A stretch of DNA of 64,000 nt, taken from Bombardia bombarda (lineage: Eukaryota; Ascomycota; Sordariomycetes; Sordariales; Lasiosphaeriaceae). The notes beneath the pieces are model-generated. The model was not told where the DNA came from and did not search any database. It was given only the letters and a program-made list of their open reading frames with translations. The position numbers were made by a program, and so were the translations under genes. The DNA lies in contig JAULSR010000007.1 in the NCBI GenBank assembly GCA_030512295.1, forward strand, positions 644,501-708,500. Reading direction: 5' to 3'. Shown piece after piece: positions 23,654 to 34,564 of this stretch (positions are counted from its first letter, which is position 1; the number at the start of each line of letters is the position of its first letter).

Positions 23654-25825
23654 ATGAGCTCGACGTCATCCGTCTCGGGCAAGTCCCTCTCGGCTCCACC
23701 AGCGACAAACTATTCACAGCCTCCCCAACAGGGAGCCGCGCCTGTCAGCTTCGATTCCAGCCGTCGCCAGAGCCAAAATCAGAACTCAGGCCCCTCCATC
23801 CCACAAGCCGGTGCTCCTCGAAAGGGTCAGGCCGCCCGTAAGCAGCATCGCAACCAAAAGCGAGCCGGCGCCCTCCGAGACCCAACAGGCCGCGCCGCCT
23901 TTGAGGAAGACGACGACGCCATGGCCGAGATGCGTGCTGTCCGGGATGCTGTCCGGAACCCCACGAGTCGACGTGGCCAGACCTCCATCACCCATCTGCT
24001 GAACTACGCATTGCCAAGTCGTCCCTACTACGATAGCCATCACGCCCCTTCTTCACGCTCATACCGCCGGAACCCGACATGGGGTATGGGCTCGGGTCAT
24101 CACGCCATGGACAAGGCCCGCTACGTCCACGCCAATTACCGATTCGTCGTGTCTCCCACGGGCAACTACACCTCACAGGCCATGGACGCCGACGAGCATC
24201 TAGAATGGTCCGACGTACTGCAGGTTGTCGCGTCTGCTGAATCCCAACAGACATCGTGCCCCATCTGCCTGTCGGAGCCCGTCGCGCCGCGCATGGCCAA
24301 GTGCGGTCACATCTTTTGCCTCCCATGTTTAATTCGCTTTATGAACTCGAGCAGCTCGCCCGACGACAGCCATGGCCACCACGCTCCGGAGAAGAAGCAA
24401 AAAGAGCAGACGCGATGGCGAAAGTGCCCAATATGTGAGGACTATGTCTACATCGCCGATGTCCGGCCAGTGCGTTTCTACGCTGGCCAGGAGAGTCGGC
24501 TGCCCCGGCCGGGCGACGACGTGGTCCTGCGGCTCATGATGCGCAATGCCAAGAGCACACTGGCGCTGCCCCGGGAGGGAGGCGCTGAGGTTCTGGAGGC
24601 CAACGAGGATGTGCCGTGGCATTTTGCGGCTGGTGTGCTCGACTACGCGCGCATCATGAAGGGGACAGGCGACTACATGGCGGAGCAGTTTGACCGAGAA
24701 ATCGAGGAGCTGCTTCGCCAGGAGAAGGAGGACGAGCTGATGTTCCATGAGGACAATGAGTGGACGCAGAAGGCTATCAGGGCAGTCAGCGCGGCGAAAG
24801 AGAAGATGCAGGGGCTGGGCGATGCCGAATTGGCTGTCTCGTCGGCGATTGCTGCTGCTGGGGGTTCCAGACAGGCAAGACATGCCGAGCAGGATTTCTA
24901 TTTCTACACGTCCCCACCACATCTCTATCTTTCCCCGCTGGACATTCGTATCTTGAAAACTAGATATGGGTCCTTTTCTGCGTTTCCGTCCACCCTCCTC
25001 CCGATCGTGGAGCACATCTCGACGGGCAACGTGGTTGATGACGCTTTGCGCAAGCGCGCCAAGTATCTTGGCCACCTGCCTTATGGCTGCCTCATCAGCT
25101 TCCTCGAGTGTGACTGGACCGATATTGTGCCCGAGGAGACGCTAGCCCAGTTCGCGGTCGAAATTGAGCGCCGGCGCAAGCGCATCAAGGACAAGGCGGC
25201 CCAGGAGGAGCGCGAGCGCCTCCAGGCGGAGCGGATCGAGGCAGCGGCTATTCGCGGAAGCGGCGCGCGGCGCGCCCACGGCTTACCGGACGAGGAGGTC
25301 ACGGTAAGGTACGGAAACGCGACCGAGGCGGACTATGCTCCCGTAGATCTAGTCAATGATTTCCTGCCGCTCGGGGGCGAAGGCAACACGCCGCCTAACA
25401 ATGGCTCGCGGTACCTGTATGGGTCGGATGCCAGCACCAGTCCCAATGGGAATGCAAGGAGGACGGTGTGGGGCACGCCTGCCATCCCAGTGTCGCCGAC
25501 ACTGGGGGCGCAGCAACAGCAGCAAAGGACAGTGGATGATGGCTGGCTGAAGGACGATGACGTCCTCGAGACGCTGGGAGCGGCAGAGATAGCGCTGCAG
25601 ATGGAGGCGTTTGGCATTGAGCCTGAGGCCAAGCAGAAACAGAAACAAAAGTATGTTGTGCTTGGGGGCGGGGCTTATGGAGAAACTGAGGCTGAGGGTT
25701 CTGGCTCTGGTGCCGGCGGTGCTGCTACAAATGTGGGCGGTGGTGGTGCCGGTGGAGGAGGAAAGAAAAAGAAGAAGCAGAAGATCACGCTCATGAGTAC
25801 CGGTGGGAGGAGAGCAATTAACTAA
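23654..25825 (+). CDS. RING-finger E3 ligase, RNF10/Mag2 type
   Basis: Single exon of 723 codons from the first in-frame ATG, which begins MSSTSSVSGK. The N-terminus is basic and disordered. Residues about 201-260 form a C3HC4 RING: CPICLSE, then CGHIFCLPCL, then CPIC after a charged loop. A large helical region follows. Near the C-terminus is an acidic segment, then a Gly-rich linker, and the protein ends in a Lys-rich KITLMSTGGRR tail. This layout is that of the RNF10 family (Mag2 in yeast), ubiquitin ligases that mark 40S ribosomal proteins uS3/uS5 in ribosome quality control. The identification rests on the RING sequence, its position and the tail; substrate is inferred from the family. 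No intron is needed. Confidence 0.85.
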   Translation: MSSTSSVSGKSLSAPPATNYSQPPQQGAAPVSFDSSRRQSQNQNSGPSIPQAGAPRKGQAARKQHRNQKRAGALRDPTGRAAFEEDDDAMAEMRAVRDAVRNPTSRRGQTSITHLLNYALPSRPYYDSHHAPSSRSYRRNPTWGMGSGHHAMDKARYVHANYRFVVSPTGNYTSQAMDADEHLEWSDVLQVVASAESQQTSCPICLSEPVAPRMAKCGHIFCLPCLIRFMNSSSSPDDSHGHHAPEKKQKEQTRWRKCPICEDYVYIADVRPVRFYAGQESRLPRPGDDVVLRLMMRNAKSTLALPREGGAEVLEANEDVPWHFAAGVLDYARIMKGTGDYMAEQFDREIEELLRQEKEDELMFHEDNEWTQKAIRAVSAAKEKMQGLGDAELAVSSAIAAAGGSRQARHAEQDFYFYTSPPHLYLSPLDIRILKTRYGSFSAFPSTLLPIVEHISTGNVVDDALRKRAKYLGHLPYGCLISFLECDWTDIVPEETLAQFAVEIERRRKRIKDKAAQEERERLQAERIEAAAIRGSGARRAHGLPDEEVTVRYGNATEADYAPVDLVNDFLPLGGEGNTPPNNGSRYLYGSDASTSPNGNARRTVWGTPAIPVSPTLGAQQQQQRTVDDGWLKDDDVLETLGAAEIALQMEAFGIEPEAKQKQKQKYVVLGGGAYGETEAEGSGSGAGGAATNVGGGGAGGGGKKKKKQKITLMSTGGRRAIN

Positions 25826-26056
25826 GCGACAAACTAGTAAACAGAATAGGCCAGCACGGCGCAGTTCAGAGCAGGACAGGGGAGAACAGAAAGAGACAGA
25901 TCATGAAGATCGGATCAGATTTTACGGTGTCTGCCCGACAGGCGGGCAGATATAGCGAATCAATTTTATCTATCGTGCGCCATGTGATGATAGTTATAGC
26001 TTCATTCATGTGCCTAGTATTTGTCTGCCTAAATATCTTTTTTGTCTCTTTTGGTG

Positions 26057-26086
26057 CCCCTGTAATGTTTGGCTCTTGAAAAGGGG
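26057..26086. promoter_or_regulatory. Pair of STRE motifs
   Basis: CCCCT at 26057-26061 and AGGGG at 26082-26086, one in each orientation, about 300 bp upstream of the ATG at 26390. The STRE is the binding site of Msn2/4-type zinc fingers. Each motif is short and could be chance; proximity to the CRE-like repeat raises the odds. Confidence 0.35.
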
Positions 26087-26152
26087 GTGGCTGCCATTCG
26101 TCAAACCGCCGTGCAATCCCGTCCATGTGAGTGTTTTGGTGTGGATGCACTC

Positions 26153-26180
26153 ATGACATCATGGGTTGCAATGATGTCAT
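26153..26180. promoter_or_regulatory. CRE-like perfect inverted repeat
   Basis: Arms ATGACATCAT and ATGATGTCAT are exact reverse complements around an 8-bp spacer. Each arm contains TGACATCA, one base from the ATF/CREB site TGACGTCA. It lies 210 bp upstream of the next start codon. The symmetry is seen directly; binding by a bZIP factor is inferred. Confidence 0.55.
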
Positions 26181-26389
26181 CGGTTGACTCGGTGCTGGTT
26201 TGGAGAGGCAGGCCCGCCGAATGCGGGCGCTCCGTCTCGCTATACAAAGACTGCGACGCGATTTCATTTCAAGAGAAGCTCGATTCTTTTCTCTTACCCA
26301 ATTAACCTTACACATCGTCATCAATTCACATCGGAAATCATCACATTTCACAATTATCACAATCACCAATCACCACCACAACCATAATC

Positions 26390-26999
26390 ATGTCAACAAA
26401 CAGAGTATCACCAGGTGCTGGACAAAAGGTACGTCTTCCTCAAACCGACACACATACTCATAGTGCATTATTCTAACATTCATCCCTAGGTCACACCCAC
26501 CAACCCCCCGACAACCCAAGAATCCGCCGGCGCCATCGACGCCTCCTCCCTCGCAGCCGAGTCCATCCGGTCCGGCGGCGCCTTCTCCTCCAACCGCGGC
26601 GCCATCCCGGGCTCCTCGCCCGCCCAGGACGACAGGAAACGCGCCCCCGGCCAGGGCGGCACCTCGGCCAGCGGCACCCTCGCCAACCAGGAGTCGTACG
26701 GCGGTGTCGCGCCTTCCTATGTCAATAGCGCACCACAAGATCATAGCGGTCCCCACGGGAGGAACCTTACCGAGGGCGGGTTCGCCGGCAGCGGCACGGC
26801 CGGCGGGAGGCTGCCTGAGCCGGGAAGCAAGCAGGACCCGTCGAGGATGGCGGAGCTGAAGATGGGACTGACGGGCGGGAAGGGTATGGGGAGTGGGACG
26901 GGGAGGTCGAGGAGGGAGGGAGGACAGGAGCAAGGGGATGATTGGGAGGTGGAGACGGAGAGAGGGTTTGAGGCGTTGAAGAGGGATGAGGAGGCTTGA
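26390..26999 (+). CDS. Small Gly/Ser-rich disordered protein, unrecognised
   Basis: Two exons, 26390-26428 and 26490-26999, separated by a 61-nt intron with a TTCTAACAT branch site, giving 182 residues. The product is hydrophilic, Gly/Ser/Pro-rich, has no Cys and no hydrophobic segment, and contains several short Gly-centred motifs (SLAAESIRSGG, QESYGGVAPSY, LTEGGFAGSG) ending in an acidic WEVETERGFEAL stretch. That composition recalls hydrophilin or LEA-like stress proteins, but I see no diagnostic motif and do not assign a family. The promoter carries STRE and CRE-like elements, in line with stress induction. Strong base-composition bias, the clean intron and a single stop support a real gene. 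Confidence 0.72.
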
Positions 27000-27936
27000 G
27001 GGGTGGAAATAGAAAGGGGTTGGGGTGTTTAGATGATTTAAATGTAATGTTTTCTTGTTCTTTCATGGGATATTAGAACTGGCTGCCAGCTATGAATCAG
27101 AGTATGCTGAAGGAAAATGACAAATCAAACAAAAGAGATGCGGCACAGACTATAAGGGTGCGTAGGCAAGGCAGGCACTCAGTTCGGGAGATTCTGGAAT
27201 CTGGTGGTATTGTGCATACTGCACTGCAATTTTAACTCTGCACGGGGCAAGCAGAAATAGTTCAGAATTATATATTAGGTAGATTATGCGGTTAGTAACT
27301 GTCAAGAGTACCTATGCAGTTAAACATATTAATCTCCACGATGGATAAGCCTTTTATACTAGACTTCCCACCTCGTAAGAGAAAATAGCTCGCGTATATT
27401 GCATTATGAGCTAAGATTGGTTAAACCACGCAAGTCAACCGCTCCTTCCTCAATAATAGCAACTGAATCTTGCGCTATTTTCACCCACAAAACAATTTCA
27501 ATCTGATCCAGCTTATTTCAAGTTCTAGAGCTCGCAACTTTCGGACACAGAGAATTGTCTTTATTGTCTTACTCAATCAGTTAACACGACACGAGGAAAG
27601 GGCCATCTCAGCTCGAATACATAAGTATTTATATACGGAGCTATGTATGTACACCCAATCTCATCCAAGACAGACGGAAAGAGAGGCACTTGACGAGCTA
27701 TAAGTAGGTTGAGGGTAAGTAGGAAAACAGGGTAAGTGGAAGAAAAGAAAAGAAAATCTAGTATTTTCTGGGTAGCCACAGACGGTCTGCCACCTCGTCG
27801 TGTTTCGTTTCATATCTTGTCAATCTGTTCCCTCTCCCCTCCTCCACCTTCAGCCACCCAAACTACTTCTCTTTCCGCCCTCCACCAATAACTTTTCCTT
27901 CTCCTTTTGGCAAAAAAAACCCACTTGTCTGATGAT
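27000..27936. other. Intergenic, convergent 3' flanks
   Basis: Lies between the tail of the small + strand gene and the tail of the - strand GH6 gene. The middle (27060-27780) is AT-rich with no ORF of protein character. It should contain both 3' ends; no clear terminator signal can be read. Confidence 0.5.
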
Positions 27937-29191
27937 TTAGAAAGAGGGCTTGGCGTTCTGCAGCAGCTCCTCAAAGTAGGCCTGGTTCCACTGGCCGGCC
28001 TCGGGCGAGGGCTGGTACGCGTCGCTCTTGCCGCAGAAGCTGTCGAAGCGGTCGGCCGACTCGTCGCTCGTGCCGTCGGACTCGCCGCCGGGCTTGACCC
28101 AGACGAAGGCGTCGGCGAGCTCGGTGCCGGTGGTGGAGGTCGGGCGGACGCCGAAGCCGGCGCCCTTGACGTTGCACCAGTTGCCCCACTCCTCGCGCAG
28201 GCCGGTGACGGCGTTGCGGCCCGTGTCGACGATGGCGTGGTTGGGCATGCCGGCGGTCTTGAGGGCGGCGCCAAAGGTGGTGATGTACGTCTTCTCGTTC
28301 TGGCACTTGTTGTACTTGGCGTCCGACTTGTCCGAGAACTCACCGGGCGACTTGTCCCACGAGTTCCAGCCGGCGACGTTGGTGGCGATGCCGCGGAGCT
28401 GCTTGGGCGAGCCGCCGGCCTTGAACGCCTTGGCGAGCTCCTGCGCGCCCGGCTTGAGATTGGCGTCCCAGCCGAGCCAGCCGCCGTGGCCGGCGTCGAG
28501 GTACATGACGACGTTGGGGAGGTTGAGGTTCTTGATGGCGTAAGCGACACCATCGCGGTAGCCAGAGGCCGAGTCCTTGCAGGTCTGCAGGTCGGCGTTG
28601 GTGACCAGGTTGGGGAGCGAGTCGGGCTCGATGATGAGGGCAAAGGCCGTCTTGGGGTTGGCCTTGAGGATCTTGACGATGGCTGCGGGAAGACGTCAGT
28701 TGCTGTCACTTGATTATGGGCGCGACATACGAGGAGAGAGGTGGCTTACGGTCAATGTACTCGGACTTGTACCGGCTGATCTCACCGACGGCAAGCTCGC
28801 CGTTGGAGGCCTTGGCGGCGCAGTCACGACCGGGCAGGTCGTAGATGACGAGACCGAGAATGTGGTCGCAAGGAACGTCGGCAATCGCGGGCTCGACCTT
28901 GCCAATGTTCTCGATGGTGTCGATCCACAGGAAGCTACCGACGTCGGCAACCTTCTTAGCCTTGGCTGCGAGGCTGTCGTCCGACATGGAGGTGAGGGCG
29001 GCCTCAATCTCGCTGCGGTAGAAGGTGTTGGCGTGCAGCGTGTACTTCTTCCAGACGTTGGTGCTGGCGTCAAGGGTGACGGCCGACGAGCAGGCGGCAG
29101 CGGCGGCGCGCGGCGACTCCTGGTGCGTGGGCGACGGCGCGGCAGCAGCCGACGCGGCGAACGCCAACACGGCGGACTGAGAGAACTTCAT
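27937..29191 (-). CDS. GH6 cellobiohydrolase without a carbohydrate-binding module
   Basis: Two exons on the minus strand, 29191-28750 and 28682-27937, with a 67-nt intron; 395 residues. An Ala-rich signal peptide (MKFSQSAVLAF..) precedes a short linker and a catalytic domain that fills the protein. Both GH6 signatures are present: VIYDLPGRDCAAKASNGE and LIIEPDS. The LWIDT and GRDC aspartates correspond to the two catalytic Asp of the family. Later landmarks are YLDAGHGGWLGW, TNVAGWN, WCNVKGAGFG and WVKPGGESDGTSD. Family activity: inverting release of cellobiose from non-reducing cellulose ends, secreted. Many fungal Cel6A enzymes have an N-terminal CBM1; this one has none, as in the short Cel6 paralogues of Sordariales. 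A TATA box lies about 110 bp upstream. Confidence 0.95.
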
Positions 29192-29296
29192 GGTGGGCTA
29201 GCTACAGTTCGGTAAATGGGTGTTTACGACTGTAGTTGTTTGAGCGTGGGCCTGAAGTCCTTCTTGTCAACATGGCGAAAGGGGAGGTTGCTTGGT

Positions 29297-29303
29297 CTTT
29301 ATA
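29297..29303 (-). promoter_or_regulatory. TATA box of the GH6 gene
   Basis: TATAAAG on the minus strand about 106 bp upstream of the start codon. A GGCAAA motif (29338-29343, minus), which fits the short Xyr1/XlnR core, lies just beyond. The TATA is a good match; the activator site is only suggestive. Confidence 0.5.
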
Positions 29304-30368
29304 CCAGTACTGACTGTATGAACCCCCCTGTCTATCCTTTGCCCCTTTCCCACCCCCTGGGCGGCTCTTGACCACGAACCAGATCAGCTGTGGAGTTGAG
29401 CATCCTGGGCGGAACGGAGGCCAAGGCAGCCGTTTGCTCGCTAGACGCCCTGGGCACGGTTCAAGAACACACACACATACGACAGAGATGGGCAGGACTC
29501 GCAATCAGGAAGACAGGCCCGTCGCTCGCGAGTCGAGGCCTCGGCCAGGAACTTCCGAGGAGGCACTTGAGCCGCCACCCACCCCCGTCGCCGCCGAGCA
29601 CTTAGGTGTCTGCTTGCTTGGACATAGTTGTGGTGGGTATGTGCGGGGGCCTGCGAGTGGACGGCCTTTCAGATCCCATCCCATGCCAGCACGCGCTTCT
29701 GCCATATAGAGCAAGTCGTCTAGATATTGCGCTCAGTTGGGACGACGATCGCCGGGCCGATTCTGGATTGGCTGTGGCGGATGATGATGGATGCTGCAGC
29801 ACGAGCAAAGTGTGGGGAAAGATGGGTGGGATCCCTTTGGGCAAACACACAATATGGGGTATTATCCCACATTATGCACCTGTCTACTATGGCTTCGCTT
29901 CTCCCGGGCCCTTTGTTGATTTGGGGGCGAGGTACCTGAACTAGGCACACTGCCTTGGCCTTGAAGTCTCTATGCCGATCCTGCTAAGGCGAAAGTGCGC
30001 CCTTGCAGCTATACCGCTATCGTATAAGAGAGGGCCTATGGGGAAATGTTCAGGTGGCTATTGCCATCGGGGAGGACCCGTACCATCAGCCGTGTCAAGT
30101 TGGAGAATGGAGGAGCAACCACTGCCAAGACAATATGCGGAGGCAGAAGCGGACGGACCAAGTAGACAAACTGGGGCTTCACTGTTATTTCTTCACGGCG
30201 GCTGGGTGAATGAGTGCTGTGGGCGGTGCGAAGTGGCGCCATGTCATCAAGGCTGGAATTAGGAGGGTTCTCGTGATCATGGCTTCCTTATTGATATTCA
30301 AATGCAATCAAGAAGTGTTTGGCGTTATCGACAAATCAAGTCAGTCTTTGGGGAGAGTTCTAGCTAAC

Positions 30369-30400
30369 GTTGCAGTTGCAGTTGCAGTTGCAGTTGCAGG
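30369..30400. repeat. GTTGCA hexamer tandem repeat
   Basis: Five near-perfect copies of GTTGCA followed by GTGCAG; non-coding surroundings. Confidence 0.8.
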
Positions 30401-32687
30401 TGCAGGACAGACACATAACTCACGATCCCCTCACGGCGGTATGACCTCGGAGCATTGCCGTGCGTCGGTCTGGGGTATGGGGTATGAAGCATGGGGTGCG
30501 GCCCTGTCACTCTATTCGCCGGGATGGGGTCTTTGGGGTTGGCTTCGTGCTCATGGCAGCCTCAGCGGTAGTTGATGGATAAAACACTCGGTCGTGAGTC
30601 TGCCATTGGTCGTGATGAAACAGCAGACAAGAGTGGCAATTTGGGCTGACCTGACCTCTATAGTGCCCTGCCCCATTAAAGCCGTTATGAGTGAATTAGC
30701 CGGCACTTTAGTCTAGCAAGGCCGCATAGTACCCAGATTCGCGGGATTGGGGCAGATGACGATCCAAATGTGCTCTGCCGCCTCCCGGCTAAAATGGACC
30801 CGCCCGGGAGGGCCTTTCTTCTTCTCGGCTGTCTTGTCTGCTATGTCTGTCTGCCTTGTTGATAGGTTGAGATGTTGTCGTTTGGCTTATTGTTCGGCAC
30901 GGAACATAGGAAGCCTGGCTCGATGTCCAAATGGGATAGGTAGGCGTGACATTGATATTGTGGTTGTCAGTGGCGATGTCGACTGCCAATGACTGTGCAT
31001 ACACATTAGACACGCGCGCGCTTCTAAGAACAAGGCTGCCTGGTTGATGGACGACATAGACGATTGACAAAGGCAACGTACGTAATAGCCCTTACCTTTT
31101 CTGTGTTGAAGGGACTCGGACTGCCACTGAATGTGGCGATTGAATTTGAAACCAAGAGCATCATACCATCACAACGGAGTTTCCATTTGTTGACCTATTC
31201 ATCAATATTGGACGGCCCTTCAAGCTTCCGATCATCAGCAATTGCATTTGATCTTTAGGGGCTGTCGAAATTCTAAGGTTTCCACCAGTGGAAGACACCA
31301 TCTCGACTCATGAGCCTGACGCCACTTTTACCCAGGATTTGATGATGATTGGGTGTGACTCGTTGGTACATAATAGATCCCCTCCTCTGCTACTCTGTTG
31401 CGAACCCGGAATCGAATGTTCACCCGGTGTATGCAAGAAATATGCACCCATATATGTAGCTACTGTCTGCCCACCTGGTTTGCTCACATTGCCGTTGAGC
31501 TTGTCTGGATCTAAATATTGAAACTAGTCGTGTGGTCCATTTCCTTTGCCACTATCACGGAGACTCATTATCAATCATGATAATTGAGATAACAGCAGAT
31601 GTTAGTACATCTGTAGTTCCATTAAGTGACTTGAACCTATGGACCAAAGGGTTTCCACTACCTGTTCAAGTGCCTGTGGATTTAGGCTCCCTGGCTGATA
31701 AAAACGAGAATACCATTATCAAATTTAAAGGGAGGATTTGAAGGGTGGTAAATAAATAGTAAAAAGACATAAATACAAGTGCATGTCAGGATAAGAAGAT
31801 GGGCATATATAAAAGTTGGTTTTCAAACATAGAGAGATCGGATTTCACCTTGAATGCCGTTGTCATTCACTGCTAAGATAAGTTTTTGGGAACTGCATAG
31901 CTTGTAAGTAAATTGTATACAACTAACTAACAGCCACAATATCATCACTTACCTAGGTATTCACTGTAAATGTATTGGGATGAGTTGGGTGATAACAAAT
32001 ATGTCTTCTTTCTCCCATATGATGCACATGTTTGCAACCGAGATATATAGCATCTCAGGTCTTCTCTATAGTACCACCGGCGATCAGATGAAGTGACAAT
32101 GAGGCGATTCAGTAGTGTGAAAAAAAACGCTTCTAACCAAGCTGGGGCATCTACTATGAGTACATAGTCTATATGTCACATAGTACCAGACAGCCCAGAT
32201 CAAATATGGAGAGGACTCACACCAGCACACTTGCATACGTATCGTCAGCGACTTTGTAAGCAGCCTCGCTTATACTGCTCGCTAGTTCAATCGTTTTACG
32301 AAGTACACTACTAATTATACCGTGACGAGAAACGAAACGAGGCAGGGCATTCAAAATCATGGCTTCTAAACATCAAGAAGCATCATATGACACGTCATCT
32401 GAAAATACCAAACAAGTAAACATATACCGTCAAGCACCCTGACAACGACATTTTCCTATTTTCCCTCTAAAAGACGCCGGCGAATCAATCTGCTTGTACA
32501 AGGAAATATCCGATTCCAAACTCACCGCATAATAATGCATACATGCTCTCTGCTCCAAGTGCAGGCCCAGATATATGGCAGATAGTCATATGATAACAGA
32601 GTTAAAACACACTTCCAGGATATATAACTACGCCGTCTTTTTCCCTTTTCCTCTACCTTCTTTCTTACCTACCTCCCTCTTTCATAT

Positions 32688-33868
32688 TTACATAAAGGGT
32701 GGCAGAGAGAAGGGATAGCCAGCGTTCTTCATGCGGAAGATGCTGAGGAGGAAGCTGTACATGATAAAGAGGATGCTGCCCCAGGCAAAGATGGCGATGC
32801 CCTGGGTTCTGGCGTCTGTAATCCTGGGCACCTTGACGACCAAGGAGATGGCGGCAAAGGAGAGGACACCATCTAGTTCATGTTAACAACTTTCTCTCAT
32901 AAACAAGCAACATGGGGGTAGGAAAATACATACAGATGGCAGCGATAACCTGCGTCTCCATGCCATACTGGTTCTGGAAGCCGCCGGCAAAGTAGCTGAC
33001 GCCGCCTTTTCCGTTGCTGGCGACGTAGGGGACCTTGCGGATGTGGTTGAACATGTGGCCGCTGGTGAAGAGCAGGATGGAGATGAGGCTGATGGCGGCC
33101 CAGACATTGCGGTTCTGAATGATGGGCAGAGCGTAGGGCCAGAGGACGTAGGCACCCGTGATGGAGCCCGAAACAATGACAAAGGTCGAGATCCACTTCA
33201 CCCAGTTGATGGGGCGCTTGACCGAGGGGTGCGGGCGGTCGGGCATGTGGCGCGAGAGCCAGGTGTGCACCTGCTCGGCGGTTTGAGCGCTGTATGAGAA
33301 TGTTAGCTACCGTGCTCGCGCAGGAATAATCGAGGATATGTACCCATTGGCAAAATCGTAGCGGATAGGTTCGGGCGAGGCAGCGGCGTGAGGGCCCGCG
33401 GTGGGGGGGAAGAAGAGCAGGACGGGGGCGGTTTGCAGGCCGAGCTGTTATGATGATGTGTTAGTAGCTGTCCAGCATTCGTTCAGGCCCAGTCAGAGGT
33501 TGTATGCATACGCTCATAAAGGTGTCTCTGCCATCGCTAAAGTCGAGGGTTCCAAAGACGAGGCGCGACTCGGCGGCCTTGTCGCCCTTGATCCAGCTCT
33601 TGGAGAGCAGATCCCACTCGGGCTGGAACTCGCGGCAGAGCTGGCATCCGTAGCGGGCGTCGAGGGCGGTCAGCAGGACGGCGACGGTGTAGTCGCGCGG
33701 GGCGCCCGTCAGCTGCTTGTACGACGAGTCGGCGAGCTTGACGGGGGTGGACGTGAGTGATTTGGCGTGGAACTCCTTGAAGCGCTCCTCGCTCGTCTTC
33801 TTGGCCGCCAGGGACGACCGGGCCCCGAGGAGGGTAACCGCAGACAGCAAGGCGGGCAGCCAGCGCAT
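32688..33868 (-). CDS. ost3: Oligosaccharyltransferase subunit OST3/OST6
   Basis: Four exons on the minus strand: 33868-33512, 33444-33344, 33289-32934 and 32872-32688, giving 332 residues. A signal peptide is followed by a luminal thioredoxin-like domain with the redox pair Cys75 and Cys78 (YGCQLC). QTAPVLLFFPP is the cis-proline loop of that fold. Four hydrophobic segments follow: one around WISTFVIVSGSITGAYVLW, one around WAAISLISILLFTSG, and two in the last exon and its junction. This is the standard OST3/OST6 layout. In yeast the subunit forms transient mixed disulphides with nascent proteins so that more Asn sites are glycosylated in the ER. The gene is divergent from the coiled-coil gene, with a shared 0.7-kb region. 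Confidence 0.94.
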
Positions 33869-34564
33869 CGTGAATTGAATTGGGTTTTTAGAAGAAAAGA
33901 AAAGAATGGAGGGCCAATTGCTCCTCGGTAGGCTTCTATCGTTCGAAATGTGGGCGTCGGCGTCGCTGGTGGTCGCTGTCGTCGTCGTCGCTCGTGAATT
34001 GTGGAGGAGCTCGGCGGACAACCTAGCATCATCAACCAAACAGCTCCCTACAAAGCCAAGACGCATCCAAAGGTGTCCTCTACCGCAATGACAGGCCAGC
34101 TTGGCTTGCGTTGCTACATGGCTCGAGCGTATATTACCAGCTGGCTGCCAAGGGGCAGCCTGGCATCTTTTAACGATTGACGGCCCGACAGATTCACCAA
34201 CCCACCTTATCCCTGTGTTTGAGCCTTGGTATCGTCTGGCGCGGGCTGACGCGGGAGGACGTGGGGCAGAAGCAGCTAAGCCCCTTTGGGCACAATGTTT
34301 ACTTGCAATCCTGGGCGGGCAGGGCTGCCTGGGTCGCTCTTGCTTTCCACACCACCATCGGTCCATCGCAACGACAAAGATCCACTGCCCGGGCCAATTC
34401 CTTAATTGAAACCTCTATAGCAGTCATCCCCTCCTTCCCAGCACGACCGCCGCTACGTGCGCTGTGAATTATTGTCGCCTTCGCCTTCGTTTTCCCTTTC
34501 GCCCTTCCCCGCACCGCGCATCTACATCCTTATGCCGTCCAAAAGCGCGCCGCCATGTGTAAAC
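33869..34564. promoter_or_regulatory. Divergent promoter region, OST3/OST6 and coiled-coil gene
   Basis: About 700 bp separate two start codons facing away from each other. The sequence is pyrimidine-rich on the right side. No TATA box of good quality is visible for either gene, and no ORF here looks coding. Confidence 0.5.

Larger units (their letters stand above)
25826..26389. other. Promoter region of the small gene at 26390
   Basis: Holds the RNF10-like 3' flank, then two STRE motifs, a 10-bp CRE-like inverted repeat, a TTGACTC motif, a TATA-like TATACAAAG near 26240 and a CA-rich leader. No ORF of note. Confidence 0.5.
29192..32687. other. Intergenic region, 3.5 kb, AT-rich on the right
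   Basis: The left part is the GH6 promoter. A GTTGCA hexamer array lies at 30369-30400. From about 31050 to 32640 the DNA becomes markedly AT-rich with many ATA/TAT triplets and only short ORFs without protein character. No gene is supported. The right end contains the 3' flank of the OST3/OST6 gene. Confidence 0.45.

Noticed and set aside
27907..28713. 268-codon ORF on the + strand opposite the GH6 gene
   Set aside because: It mirrors GC-rich third codon positions of the real gene, giving Gly/Val/Arg-rich nonsense with no motif.
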